Part shown: in pieces, positions 27,458-35,058 of the stretch
Layout: the number at the start of each line of letters is the position of its first letter
How positions within the stretch are numbered: the stretch's first letter is position 1
Assembly (NCBI GenBank): GCA_002292215.1
Contig: DBBN01000068.1
Location: 1 to 39,153 of the forward strand
Origin: Glaciecola sp. UBA983
GTDB taxonomy: Bacteria > Pseudomonadota > Gammaproteobacteria > Enterobacterales > Alteromonadaceae
Length of the DNA: 39,153 nucleotides
Direction: 5' to 3'
Program-made: the position numbers and the translations under genes
The notes under the pieces: model-generated
Databases searched by the model: none
Seen by the model: the letters and a program-made list of their open reading frames with translations, nothing else
What the model was told of the DNA's origin: nothing

Positions 27458-29024
27458 TCGGAGCATTAGTATTACCACTAACTAAGCGTGGCATAATTGA
27501 AGCATCAACAACGCGAAGATTATCAATCCCATGCACTTTTAATTGAGTATCTACCACCGCCATGTCATCACTACCCATTTTACAGGTACCAACCGGATGA
27601 AAAACCGTACCTAAACGCTCTTTGGCTTTAGCAAAAATTTCCTCATCGGATTGTGCACTTATACCAGGGTGTACTTCTTCTCCACGATAATCATCAAAAG
27701 CAGTCGAAGCAAGAATTTTTCGTACCTGTTTAATACCGTTAACCAATATCTTTTTATCTTCTGGATGAGAGAAAAAATTAAAATTAATTTCAGGTGCTGC
27801 AAATGGATCGGCTGAGCTTAATCTTACAGTACCAGTACTTTTGGGGCGTAATATACAGACGTGACAAGAATAGCCATCTTTAGCCATTAATTTTAGGTCT
27901 CGCCCATTATCGTCATATAACAGTGGAACCATATGTAATTGAATGTCAGGTCTTGCAACGCTATTTTCTGATTTTAAAAATGCGCCAGCTTCGGAAATAG
28001 AATTAGAAAGTTTGCCTTCTCTTTTCGTTAAGTACTTAAATAGGTCAGGTATCATTCTAAATAAACCACCTACAGAGGTGCTGATTCCATCATGCTTTTT
28101 ACTGTTAACGAATACACAAGCATCGACATGTTCTTGCAAATTTTGTCCTACACCAGCGAGTGAATGAATACATTCAATGCCATGTTGCTCTAATTGTGAT
28201 TTTTCACCAATACCAGACAACATCAATAGCTGTGGAGAATTAATCGCACCACTACTTAAGATAACTTCTTTATTGGCTCTGATCGTACTGGTTTTGCCTT
28301 TCTTACTATAAACAACCGCGACCGCTTTCAGATCTTCAATCACTATTTTGGTAGTCAATGCTTCAACAATAACGGTAACATTGTTGCGTTGTAATGCGGG
28401 TAATAAATAGGCTTTTGCACTACTACAGCGTTGCCCCTCGTTGATCGTACATTGGAAATAGCCGGCACCTTCTTGCACTGCACTATTAAAGTCATCGGTA
28501 ATGTTAAACCCAGCTTGTGCTGACGCGGTAATAAAGGTTTTACTTAATGGATAATGTATTTCACGATCACTAACATGCAATGGTCCATTAGCACCATGAA
28601 ATTCACTTTCACCGCGAGAATTATTTTCTGATTTTTTAAAGTAAGGCAGTAAATCTTGATATGACCAACCGTTGTTACCTAATTGTTGCCATTCATCATA
28701 ATCTTCTTGTTGTCCACGAATATAAAGCATGGCATTCGTTGATGAGCTGCCACCAAGTGTTTTACCCCTTGGCACATTCAGTGCTTTGCCTTGTCGAATA
28801 TCGTCTACTATTTGGGCATCATAATCCCAGTTATATTTTTTGGAAAACATAAAATATCCAAAGGCCGCAGGGATTTTGATAAATGGGGTTTTATCTGCAG
28901 GACCAGCTTCTAATACACACACACTATATTTTCCGGATTCAGATAATCGATTTGCTAATACGCATCCGGCAGAGCCTGCCCCAACAATAATAAAATCAAA
29001 TGTTTGTGTTTGTGAGTTATTCAT
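27396..29024 (-). CDS. GMC-family alcohol dehydrogenase
   Basis: 542 residues. The FAD-binding GMC fold opens DFIIVGAGSAGCVLANRLSE (about 10-29), with PRGKTLGGSSSTNAMLYIRG (GMC signature 1), SSGAINSPQLLMLSGIG (signature 2) and the catalytic pair HPVGTCKMG (His) and SGNTNAP (Asn). Bacterial relatives oxidise aliphatic alcohols (AlkJ), choline or polyethylene glycol. AGG lies upstream of ATG 29024. A second copy of the AraC-linked operator precedes it, so it is probably co-regulated with the AGPS-like operon and could oxidise a long-chain alcohol released there. Confidence 0.92.
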   Translation of the reverse strand: MNNSQTQTFDFIIVGAGSAGCVLANRLSESGKYSVCVLEAGPADKTPFIKIPAAFGYFMFSKKYNWDYDAQIVDDIRQGKALNVPRGKTLGGSSSTNAMLYIRGQQEDYDEWQQLGNNGWSYQDLLPYFKKSENNSRGESEFHGANGPLHVSDREIHYPLSKTFITASAQAGFNITDDFNSAVQEGAGYFQCTINEGQRCSSAKAYLLPALQRNNVTVIVEALTTKIVIEDLKAVAVVYSKKGKTSTIRANKEVILSSGAINSPQLLMLSGIGEKSQLEQHGIECIHSLAGVGQNLQEHVDACVFVNSKKHDGISTSVGGLFRMIPDLFKYLTKREGKLSNSISEAGAFLKSENSVARPDIQLHMVPLLYDDNGRDLKLMAKDGYSCHVCILRPKSTGTVRLSSADPFAAPEINFNFFSHPEDKKILVNGIKQVRKILASTAFDDYRGEEVHPGISAQSDEEIFAKAKERLGTVFHPVGTCKMGSDDMAVVDTQLKVHGIDNLRVVDASIMPRLVSGNTNAPTIAIAEKAADMILAFYRSNA

Positions 29025-29114
29025 TTATAGCCTTTTAATAAATAATACTGTTGCTTAAGCAGCAATAAGATATTCGCACTGATAGGCCATAATACTAGAC
29101 GGTTTAGCGGTTAT

Positions 29115-29161
29115 TTTTGATGCTTTAGTCGGGCTAATTATTAACAATATAGGACATATTA
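29115..29161 (-). promoter_or_regulatory. AraC-linked operator, copy 2
   Basis: Ungapped counterpart of 26346-26392 (38 of 47 identical), in the same orientation relative to the minus-strand gene it precedes. It ends about 90-98 nt upstream of the GMC start. It contains the conserved ATGCTTTA and TAGGACATA blocks. It links the GMC gene to the same regulator as the AGPS-like operon. Confidence 0.65.
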
Positions 29162-29176
29162 ATCCTCATTTGATGC

Positions 29177-29215
29177 ATGAATAGCCAGTTTATGACGACA
29201 TTGACTGTTACCTAA
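29177..29215 (+). pseudogene. Possible relic of an araC 5' end
   Basis: ATG at 29177 lies exactly 62 bp from the start of operator copy 2, the same distance as the intact araC ATG from copy 1. Both frames begin ATGAATA and share TTAT a few bases on. This one reads 12 codons (MNSQFMTTLTVT) and stops. It may be the stump of a duplicated regulator, or chance; no further AraC sequence follows. Confidence 0.3.
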
Positions 29216-29238
29216 GACTTAACATATATTATTTAATA

Positions 29239-29279
29239 CATATGTTTAATTTCACATATGTAAATTTTCGATCTATACT
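29239..29279 (+). promoter_or_regulatory. ars promoter and ArsR-type operator
   Basis: TTCACA (29251-29256) and TATACT (29274-29279), 17 nt apart, make a good sigma70 promoter. An imperfect palindrome with ACATATGT at each end (29238-29245 and 29254-29261) covers the -35 box. ArsR repressors bind such sites and let go when arsenite binds, so autoregulation fits. Confidence 0.65.
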
Positions 29280-29345
29280 CTTATCAATTATTTACCTTAT
29301 GAATTCTGGTATTTTTCAACCCTATTTTTATATACAGGCGGCGTA

Positions 29346-29678
29346 ATGACACCTTTAAATTTGTTCAAATGTATGTCTGATGCAACGCGATTGCAGCTGC
29401 TTTTGATTATTGCGACAGTTGAAGAGGCATGCGTGTGTGACTTGATGCACGCCTTATCGCTAAACCAACCAAAAACATCCCGTAACTTAGCGCAATTGCG
29501 TCAAGCCGGCATTGTTCAAGATGAACGACGGGGCAAGTGGATGTATTATTCGTTGCATCCGCAACTACCTGATTGGGCTAGAAGCATCATCTTAAACACC
29601 GCTGAACAGCAAAAAGATGAGCTTAAACATATTCTAAAACCTTTTTCTTTTATTAATAAACAACCTTGTTGCGAGTAA
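29346..29678 (+). CDS. arsR: ArsR-family arsenic-responsive repressor
   Basis: 110 residues. A winged helix (about 10-85) with SDATRLQLLL, LNQPKTSRNLAQLRQAGIV and RRGKWMYYSL. The metal site is ACVCDL (C29, C31), the classic ArsR alpha-3 motif that binds As(III) or Sb(III), and the C-terminus has a further Cys pair (C108-C109). First gene of arsR-arsC-arsH-acr3; 6 nt separate it from arsC. It likely binds the palindrome at 29239-29262. Confidence 0.93.
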   Translation: MTPLNLFKCMSDATRLQLLLIIATVEEACVCDLMHALSLNQPKTSRNLAQLRQAGIVQDERRGKWMYYSLHPQLPDWARSIILNTAEQQKDELKHILKPFSFINKQPCCE

Positions 29679-29684
29679 CCCCAT

Positions 29685-30176
29685 ATGAAAATTTTATACA
29701 TCTGTACCCATAACCGTTGTCGCAGTATTTTATCTGAAGCGATTACCAATCATGCCTCTCAAGGTGTTATTGAAGCGAAAAGTGCCGGTAGCCAACCCGT
29801 TGGAGAGGTCCATCCTTTATCCATTAAATATTTGGCCCAATCTGGGATTGCCACCAGCGGTTTAACGAGTCAGTCATGGGACGAATTTGAGGCATTTTCG
29901 CCAGATGTTGTGGTCACTGTGTGTGATTCTGCCGCTGGTGAAACTTGTCCGGTGTATTTTGGTAACAGCATCAAAATTCATTGGGGTCTGAGCGATCCAT
30001 CTAAACTTGAAGGCTCCGATGAGGAAATCGAAGCGGCATTTTTAGCATGTATTGCACTGATTACTGAGCGAGTTGATCAACTAGTGAGTATAGCAAAGCA
30101 ACAGTTAACGCCTGCTGCATTACAGGATGCATTGGAAAAATTAACTCAGTCTCAAGGAAATACAGCATGTCAGTAA
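29685..30176 (+). CDS. arsC: Arsenate reductase, low-MW phosphatase type
   Basis: 163 residues. It reduces arsenate to arsenite. The P-loop CTHNRCRS begins at C7 (C-x5-R), and the two redox cysteines C80 and C88 stand in [15 protein letters not shown]. That is the pattern of the thioredoxin-linked ArsC family (C-x5-R plus two resolving cysteines) rather than the glutaredoxin-linked E. coli type. Its end overlaps arsH by 10 nt. Confidence 0.93.
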   Translation: MKILYICTHNRCRSILSEAITNHASQGVIEAKSAGSQPVGEVHPLSIKYLAQSGIATSGLTSQSWDEFEAFSPDVVVTVCDSAAGETCPVYFGNSIKIHWGLSDPSKLEGSDEEIEAAFLACIALITERVDQLVSIAKQQLTPAALQDALEKLTQSQGNTACQ

Positions 30177-30907
30177 CGGATATTACTTATAGCGAGCTGC
30201 CCAACATTGATACGAATGAATTTAGCATTCCTAACAGTGCGTCATTACAGCCGGATAGTGGGACTCACAAGCCTCGTATCTTGTTGTTATATGGTTCATT
30301 ACGTGAACGCTCATTTAGTCGTTTGGCTATAGAGGAGTCCGCGCGTTTACTCGAAGCTTATGGTGCGGAAACACGGATCTTTGATCCGACGGGCTTACCT
30401 CAACCAGATTCGGATGACGGATCTCACCCTAAGGTCAAAGAATTACGCGAATTAATGATTTGGTCAGAAGGGCAAGTGTGGTGCTCACCTGAACGTCATG
30501 GTGCAATGACTGGTATTATGAAAAGCCAAATTGACTGGGTGCCATTAAATATGGGCGGAGTGCGTCCAACGCAGGGAAAAACCTTAGCCATTATGCAAGT
30601 TTGTGGTGGCTCACAATCTTTTAATGCAGTGAATCAAATGCGAATTTTAGGTCGCTGGATGCGTATGGTGACGATCCCTAATCAATCATCTGTAGCCAAA
30701 GCATTTTTAGAGTTTGATGAAACCGGACGCATGAAACCTTCTCCTTATTACAACCGAATTGTGGATGTGATGGAAGAGTTAATGAAATTTACGTTGTTGC
30801 TTCGTGATAACAAAGAGTATTTAGTAGATCGTTATTCGGAGCGCGTTGAAACCGCTGAACAAGTCAGTAAACGGGTTAATCAAGCTTCTAGTGGAGAGAC
30901 GAAATAA
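30167..30907 (+). CDS. arsH: ArsH flavoprotein
   Basis: 246 residues. An NADPH-dependent FMN reductase of the flavodoxin-like fold. The FMN loop is [15 protein letters not shown] (about 45-59), followed by DPTGLPQPD and [18 protein letters not shown]. In characterised members ArsH oxidises trivalent organoarsenicals. The start overlaps arsC and the stop shares one base with the acr3 ATG, so the operon is translationally tight. Confidence 0.94.
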   Translation: MSVTDITYSELPNIDTNEFSIPNSASLQPDSGTHKPRILLLYGSLRERSFSRLAIEESARLLEAYGAETRIFDPTGLPQPDSDDGSHPKVKELRELMIWSEGQVWCSPERHGAMTGIMKSQIDWVPLNMGGVRPTQGKTLAIMQVCGGSQSFNAVNQMRILGRWMRMVTIPNQSSVAKAFLEFDETGRMKPSPYYNRIVDVMEELMKFTLLLRDNKEYLVDRYSERVETAEQVSKRVNQASSGETK

Positions 30908-31923
30908 TGGGATTATTTGAACGCTATTTATCGGTTTGGGTTGCTTTAGCGATATTGCTAGGGATCGCATTGGGTTATGTGGCCCCAGATGCATTTGCTG
31001 TTATTGCTGAATGGGAATATGCCCATGTAAATGTGGTTATCGCAGTACTGATTTGGTTAATGATTTATCCGATGATGGTGCAAATTGATTTTACGTCAAT
31101 CAAAGACATTGGCAAAAAACCACAAGGATTGGTCTTAACCCTGGTCATTAATTGGTTAATCAAACCGTTTTCAATGGCGTTTTTAGGTTGGTTATTTTTT
31201 AAGGTGCTATTTGCACCCTGGGTTGATCCGCAAACTGCCAGTGAATATATTGCCGGCATGATTTTATTAGGAGTTGCACCGTGCACAGCGATGGTATTTG
31301 TATGGAGTCAAATGACCAAAGGCGATGCGAATTATACCTTAGTACAAGTATCGATTAATGATGTGATCATGATCTTTGCTTTTGCGCCTCTAGCAGGATT
31401 ATTATTAGGGATGACGGATATCACCGTGCCTTGGGATACCTTGGTATTGTCGGTAGTGCTGTATGTCTTGATCCCATTATTAGCCGGCGTGTTAACCCGA
31501 AAACAGCTCAATCGTAATGGCGATGAAACCCAGGTAAATAAGTTGCTTGCAAAACTCAAACCCTGGTCCATCATTGGCTTATTAACAACCGTGGTGTTGT
31601 TGTTTGGGTTTCAAGCTAACACCATTTTAGCAAATCCTGAAGCGATAGTATTGATTGCTATACCGCTGTTGATCCAAACCTACGGGATCTTCTTTATTGC
31701 CTATTTTGCAGCAAAGAGGATGAAACTAGCTCATAATATTGCGGCACCAGCGTGTATGATTGGGACTTCTAATTTCTTTGAACTCGCCGTTGCCGTTGCG
31801 ATTTCACTGTTTGGCCTTCATTCAGGTGCTGCCTTAGCAACCGTCGTTGGTGTATTAGTGGAAGTGCCAGTCATGTTGTCATTGGTTTGGTTCGCCAATC
31901 GCACACAACATTGGTTCGATTAA
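30907..31923 (+). CDS. acr3: Acr3-family arsenite efflux permease
   Basis: 338 residues with about ten membrane helices. It exports As(OH)3 across the inner membrane. Family marks include [23 protein letters not shown] with the conserved Cys (C126) and [14 protein letters not shown]. It is of the Acr3 type, not the ArsB type, and no arsA is present. It is followed after 56 bp by a GGDEF gene on the same strand, with no clear terminator between them. Confidence 0.94.
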   Translation: MGLFERYLSVWVALAILLGIALGYVAPDAFAVIAEWEYAHVNVVIAVLIWLMIYPMMVQIDFTSIKDIGKKPQGLVLTLVINWLIKPFSMAFLGWLFFKVLFAPWVDPQTASEYIAGMILLGVAPCTAMVFVWSQMTKGDANYTLVQVSINDVIMIFAFAPLAGLLLGMTDITVPWDTLVLSVVLYVLIPLLAGVLTRKQLNRNGDETQVNKLLAKLKPWSIIGLLTTVVLLFGFQANTILANPEAIVLIAIPLLIQTYGIFFIAYFAAKRMKLAHNIAAPACMIGTSNFFELAVAVAISLFGLHSGAALATVVGVLVEVPVMLSLVWFANRTQHWFD

Positions 31924-31979
31924 TTGCAAAATATCCTTTTCTGACTATCTTTATATAAGGACGTTGGGAAAGGATTTAT

Positions 31980-33074
31980 GTGAAATTACATCAGCACGAG
32001 ACATTTCAACATTTACAACAAGTATTAGCGGACCGGTTAATCAACACATTTGCATTAATTTGCGCGGTGGGATTACCGGTTTCTTTGTATCGGTGGTTTG
32101 AGCTCGGATTTCAGCCCATTTTCATCCATCATATTGTCTTAAGTTTGATTGTTTTTATTGCTGCTATATGCAAAAAACGAATCAAAGCAATACACCTCAT
32201 TATTCTGGTCGTCGTCATTTTAACGACCATGTCGTTTTCTGGTGCTGCTACGTTTGGCCTACAAAGTGGCACGGTTAGCTTTGGCATTTTTACGATATTT
32301 ATTATTGCATTTGTTTGGGGACTCATCCCTGCGATTATTTATTTGAGTGTGTGGTGTCTGTTTATTATTGGCTTAGGATATCTGTTTACGCAAAATATTA
32401 TCCAATACCAAATTGAACCTGCTATCTACGCTTACATGCCCTCTGCATGGGCTATTGTAATTATAGGTACATTGATCACTGCATTGTTTATTTTAATTAT
32501 GGGCTCGGCGTTTTATCGGGCGTTTGACGCGATGTTATTAGAAGTTTATGAGCAAAAACAACAATTAGCACAGTTGGCTAGTAAAGATCCTTTAACCGGA
32601 TTATTAAATTTGCGTGCAGGTCTAGAGGCATTTAGCACTTCTCTGGCAAGAGCTAAGCGTAAAAAAAGTTTAATGGCTATGCTGTTTATAGATATTGATA
32701 AATTTAAACAAATAAATGATGTTCATGGTCATGCTGTAGGTGATCAAATATTGGTAGATATAGCGACTAATTTGCAAAAACAACTTCGCGAATATGACTA
32801 TGCGATGCGCATTGGTGGAGATGAATTTATTGTATTGTTGAATGATGTAACCTCCACTGAGGACGTATTAGAAATTAGTGAACGGCTAATTAATAAACTT
32901 GAAGTCACTTCGACAAATCCTCCGCATATTACACCTGTGTTAAGTGTTGGTATCACCTTATATCCTAAAAATGGCAACACGTTTAATGAGCTTAAACAAC
33001 AAGCTGATGAAGCAATGTATGAAGCAAAAAACAATAAGTTTGAAAAAATTTGCATAATTAATAAAAAACTTTGA
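31980..33074 (+). CDS. Membrane-anchored diguanylate cyclase
   Basis: 364 residues from GTG 31980, with AAAGGA at 31969-31974; the overlapping ATG goes straight into a stop. About six membrane helices (roughly 20-195) form a sensor without a known domain name. The catalytic domain (about 200-360) has DPLTGLLNLR, MLFIDIDKFKQIND and RIGGDEFIVLL (GGDEF at 279-283). The product-inhibition site R-x-x-D is also present (R270, D273), so it should make c-di-GMP and be feedback-inhibited. It sits after acr3 and ends at a strong terminator, so it may be co-transcribed with the ars genes. Confidence 0.92.
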   Translation: MKLHQHETFQHLQQVLADRLINTFALICAVGLPVSLYRWFELGFQPIFIHHIVLSLIVFIAAICKKRIKAIHLIILVVVILTTMSFSGAATFGLQSGTVSFGIFTIFIIAFVWGLIPAIIYLSVWCLFIIGLGYLFTQNIIQYQIEPAIYAYMPSAWAIVIIGTLITALFILIMGSAFYRAFDAMLLEVYEQKQQLAQLASKDPLTGLLNLRAGLEAFSTSLARAKRKKSLMAMLFIDIDKFKQINDVHGHAVGDQILVDIATNLQKQLREYDYAMRIGGDEFIVLLNDVTSTEDVLEISERLINKLEVTSTNPPHITPVLSVGITLYPKNGNTFNELKQQADEAMYEAKNNKFEKICIINKKL

Positions 33075-33138
33075 ACTAACGACGAAACCCTCAGTCTATT
33101 AAGGTGTATGTGTTTTATAGTGTGTTCCTATGTAAGTT

Positions 33139-33167
33139 AGCCCTGAAGTTTTTCAGGGCTTTTTTTT
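33139..33167 (+). terminator. Rho-independent terminator after the GGDEF gene
   Basis: AGCCCTGAA (33139-33147) pairs perfectly with TTCAGGGCT (33152-33160) around GTTT, followed by seven T. The run of T is on the plus strand, so it ends the ars/GGDEF transcript. It lies 65 nt after the GGDEF stop. Confidence 0.9.
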
Positions 33168-33225
33168 GCCTATAACTGCGAGTTTGTCTAAAACTACCTA
33201 TAAAGACTTACTGGCAAAAGTGAGA

Positions 33226-33813
33226 TTAATATTTCTCAATCTGAGTCATCGCTGACGCAATACTCTGTTCTTTATCTGGCATCGCTAAGCCTTCTGCATA
33301 GATAAAATCGACATCTTGTAATCCTAAAAATCCAAAGAAATCTTGTAAATACTTGGTTTGTGTATCGAGTGGTGTCCCTTGATACATCCCCCCTCTTGCA
33401 GCAACAACGATAATTTTCTTATCTTTTAGTAAACCGACGGGGCCTTGATCTGTATATTTAAAAGTGACACCGGCTCTGGCAATGCGATCGATCCAAGCTT
33501 TAAATGCGGAAGGGACACCAAAATTATACATCGGCATACCAATGACAATCGTATCCGCCGTCATGACCTGTGCAATATAGGCATCGGAAATAGCGGCTAA
33601 CTCTTGTTGTGTTTGGGTTCTATCGTCTGTCGATGTCATCCACGCCTGCATTTCGTTGCTTGTTAAATGCGGCAGATCTTGTGCATAAAGGTGTTCAGAA
33701 TGAAGTTGTGCTGAATACTTGCTTGCTAAATGCTGTCCCAAATGGCTGGCTAGTTGAGCTGAATTGCCTTCGTCTTGGTTTAATGATGAATGAATAACTA
33801 ATATTTTTTGCAT
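33226..33813 (-). CDS. azoR: FMN-dependent NADH-azoreductase
   Basis: 195 residues. A flavodoxin-like quinone/azo reductase. Visible features are the FMN loop SSLNQDEGNSAQLA, the PMYNFGVPSAFKAWIDRIARAG segment that binds the flavin phosphate and isoalloxazine, and AARGGMY. Family members reduce quinones and azo compounds in two-electron steps. I choose ATG 33813 because AGGA lies 7 nt upstream; the GTG at 33819 is too close to it. Confidence 0.92.
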   Translation of the reverse strand: MQKILVIHSSLNQDEGNSAQLASHLGQHLASKYSAQLHSEHLYAQDLPHLTSNEMQAWMTSTDDRTQTQQELAAISDAYIAQVMTADTIVIGMPMYNFGVPSAFKAWIDRIARAGVTFKYTDQGPVGLLKDKKIIVVAARGGMYQGTPLDTQTKYLQDFFGFLGLQDVDFIYAEGLAMPDKEQSIASAMTQIEKY

Positions 33814-33933
33814 GTTCACTTCCTAATAGTGGGTTGATGCAAAGACTATAATTGTTAATTAAATAGTATTAAAGTGCATAAAATAAGGTTAAACATTCTA
33901 CTTTATCGAACTTTTTTCTGGTATTGATGCTAG

Positions 33934-34200
33934 TTATGGTATTAGTGTGGTGCTCGCATAGGCTGTTGCTTTGCCATTAATCTGCAGCGTAAAACGATGC
34001 TCACCAGGGTAATATTTGCGAGTTGTGATGGGTTTAAATGAGTGTGGTTTGGTAAATGTTACTGTGCAGTGCGGGTTTATTTTGAGGGTTTTCCATTTAA
34101 ACACTTTGGGACGGGTACTACCGTTACTTTTTTGGTGGTGCACAATGTAATCGATTAACAGCAATTGTTCAGTGTCTGTTGGATTATGTAGCTGACTCAT
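33934..34200 (-). pseudogene. AlkC C-terminal domain fragment
   Basis: 88 codons that match the C-terminal beta domain of AlkC-type glycosylases: LLIDYIVHHQKSNGSTRPKV, then FKWKTLKI, HSFKPITTRKYYPGEHRF and LQINGKA. Such a domain is normally fused to the HEAT repeats, not free. It overlaps the 3' end of the HEAT part by 17 nt in another frame. The first beta-strands before LHNPTDTEQ are missing. I read it as the tail of a broken gene; a separately translated protein from ATG 34200 cannot be excluded, since a GGGAG sits just upstream. Confidence 0.65.
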
Positions 34201-34936
34201 CTCCCATTGCTACTTCATTAAGCCAGTCAGTGACTAGGTTATTGACTAACGCAGGATGATCTTTGGCGATATCGTTAAGGTGGTTGGCAACCGATAACCG
34301 GACATAATCTTCTGGATCATTTTTCAGGCTCTCCAGTAACGCAAGTGTAGGTGACGGATCAAGCACTAGTCCTTGGAGTCTTATTCCCCAAGGCAAACGG
34401 GGGCGAGAGCCCTCGCTAACTAATCTGCGGACATGTTTGTCAGGATCCCGAGTCCATTGCTGTAAAATGTTAAAGGTCTTCGTGGGTTGGGTAATAATAA
34501 ATTTACGTATAGCAAATTCAGCAGAAAACCGTTTCGTCATCGCGTGTAACGCAGCCATACTAAGGTCAAAGTGTTCTGGAGTATTACCATGGAGAGCGAT
34601 GTAATCAGCGCTAGGCATAATCAACCAATTGCCAATACCTTGTTCTGCAGCGGTATTATTGGTCCAGCCGGATGATGATTTATCTATGGCATGAACGGGT
34701 GCTAATGATTGCACTAAAATGTGCGCGGCATGAGTAAAGTCATCGGGGAGTGTTAAGGTCAACGCAGAGACAATTTGATTAGAACGAGCTTTCATTTCTA
34801 AAGCAGATAAATCATGTGTTGCTAAAGCAAAAAATGTACCTTGGTCAAATTTAGACCAGGTGTGAAAAATAGCGGCTCCCATTTGCGTGATGGATAACGA
34901 ATTAAACACTTCTTTGAACAATGTAGACATACGCAC
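34184..34936 (-). pseudogene. AlkC-type DNA glycosylase, HEAT part, truncated
   Basis: 250 codons. The AlkC HEAT region is clear: FKEVFNSLSI near the start, HVRRLVSEGSRPRLPWGIRL and YVRLSVANHLNDIAKDHP, followed by a last helix ending VTDWLNE. AlkC removes 3-methyladenine and related bases. Intact members continue from here with about 20 more helical residues (HALRTLIKKG-like) and then the C-terminal domain. Here the frame stops soon after LNE, and the domain resumes in another frame (33934-34200). Together they fall an estimated 40-50 residues short of the family's usual 360-380. Activity is doubtful. Confidence 0.7.
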
Positions 34937-35058
34937 CCGAATAATATAACCAAAATCGAATATTTGGTCAGTATTTTACCCCTGAGATAGTGTTAGACCA
35001 TAGCATTGTGTGAGCAAAAAAAGTATTATACGCGCAATATTTTATTTTAGGGCTTCTC

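Larger units (their letters stand above)
29025..29345. other. GMC/ars divergent intergenic region
   Basis: About 320 bp. From left to right: the GMC promoter side (29025-29114), operator copy 2 (29115-29161), a 12-codon frame that may be a relic araC start (29177-29215), and the ars operator and promoter (29239-29279). The last 66 bp before arsR is AT-rich leader without visible structure. Confidence 0.7.

Noticed and set aside
28661..29058. Plus-strand frames antisense to the GMC gene
   Set aside because: The minus-strand GMC protein is complete with all motifs; these frames are its shadow.
31933..31975. Hairpin hiding the Shine-Dalgarno of the GGDEF gene (ATCCTTT with AAAGGAT)
   Set aside because: Only 7 bp with a loop of about 29 nt and no further structure, so too weak to claim as a regulatory switch.
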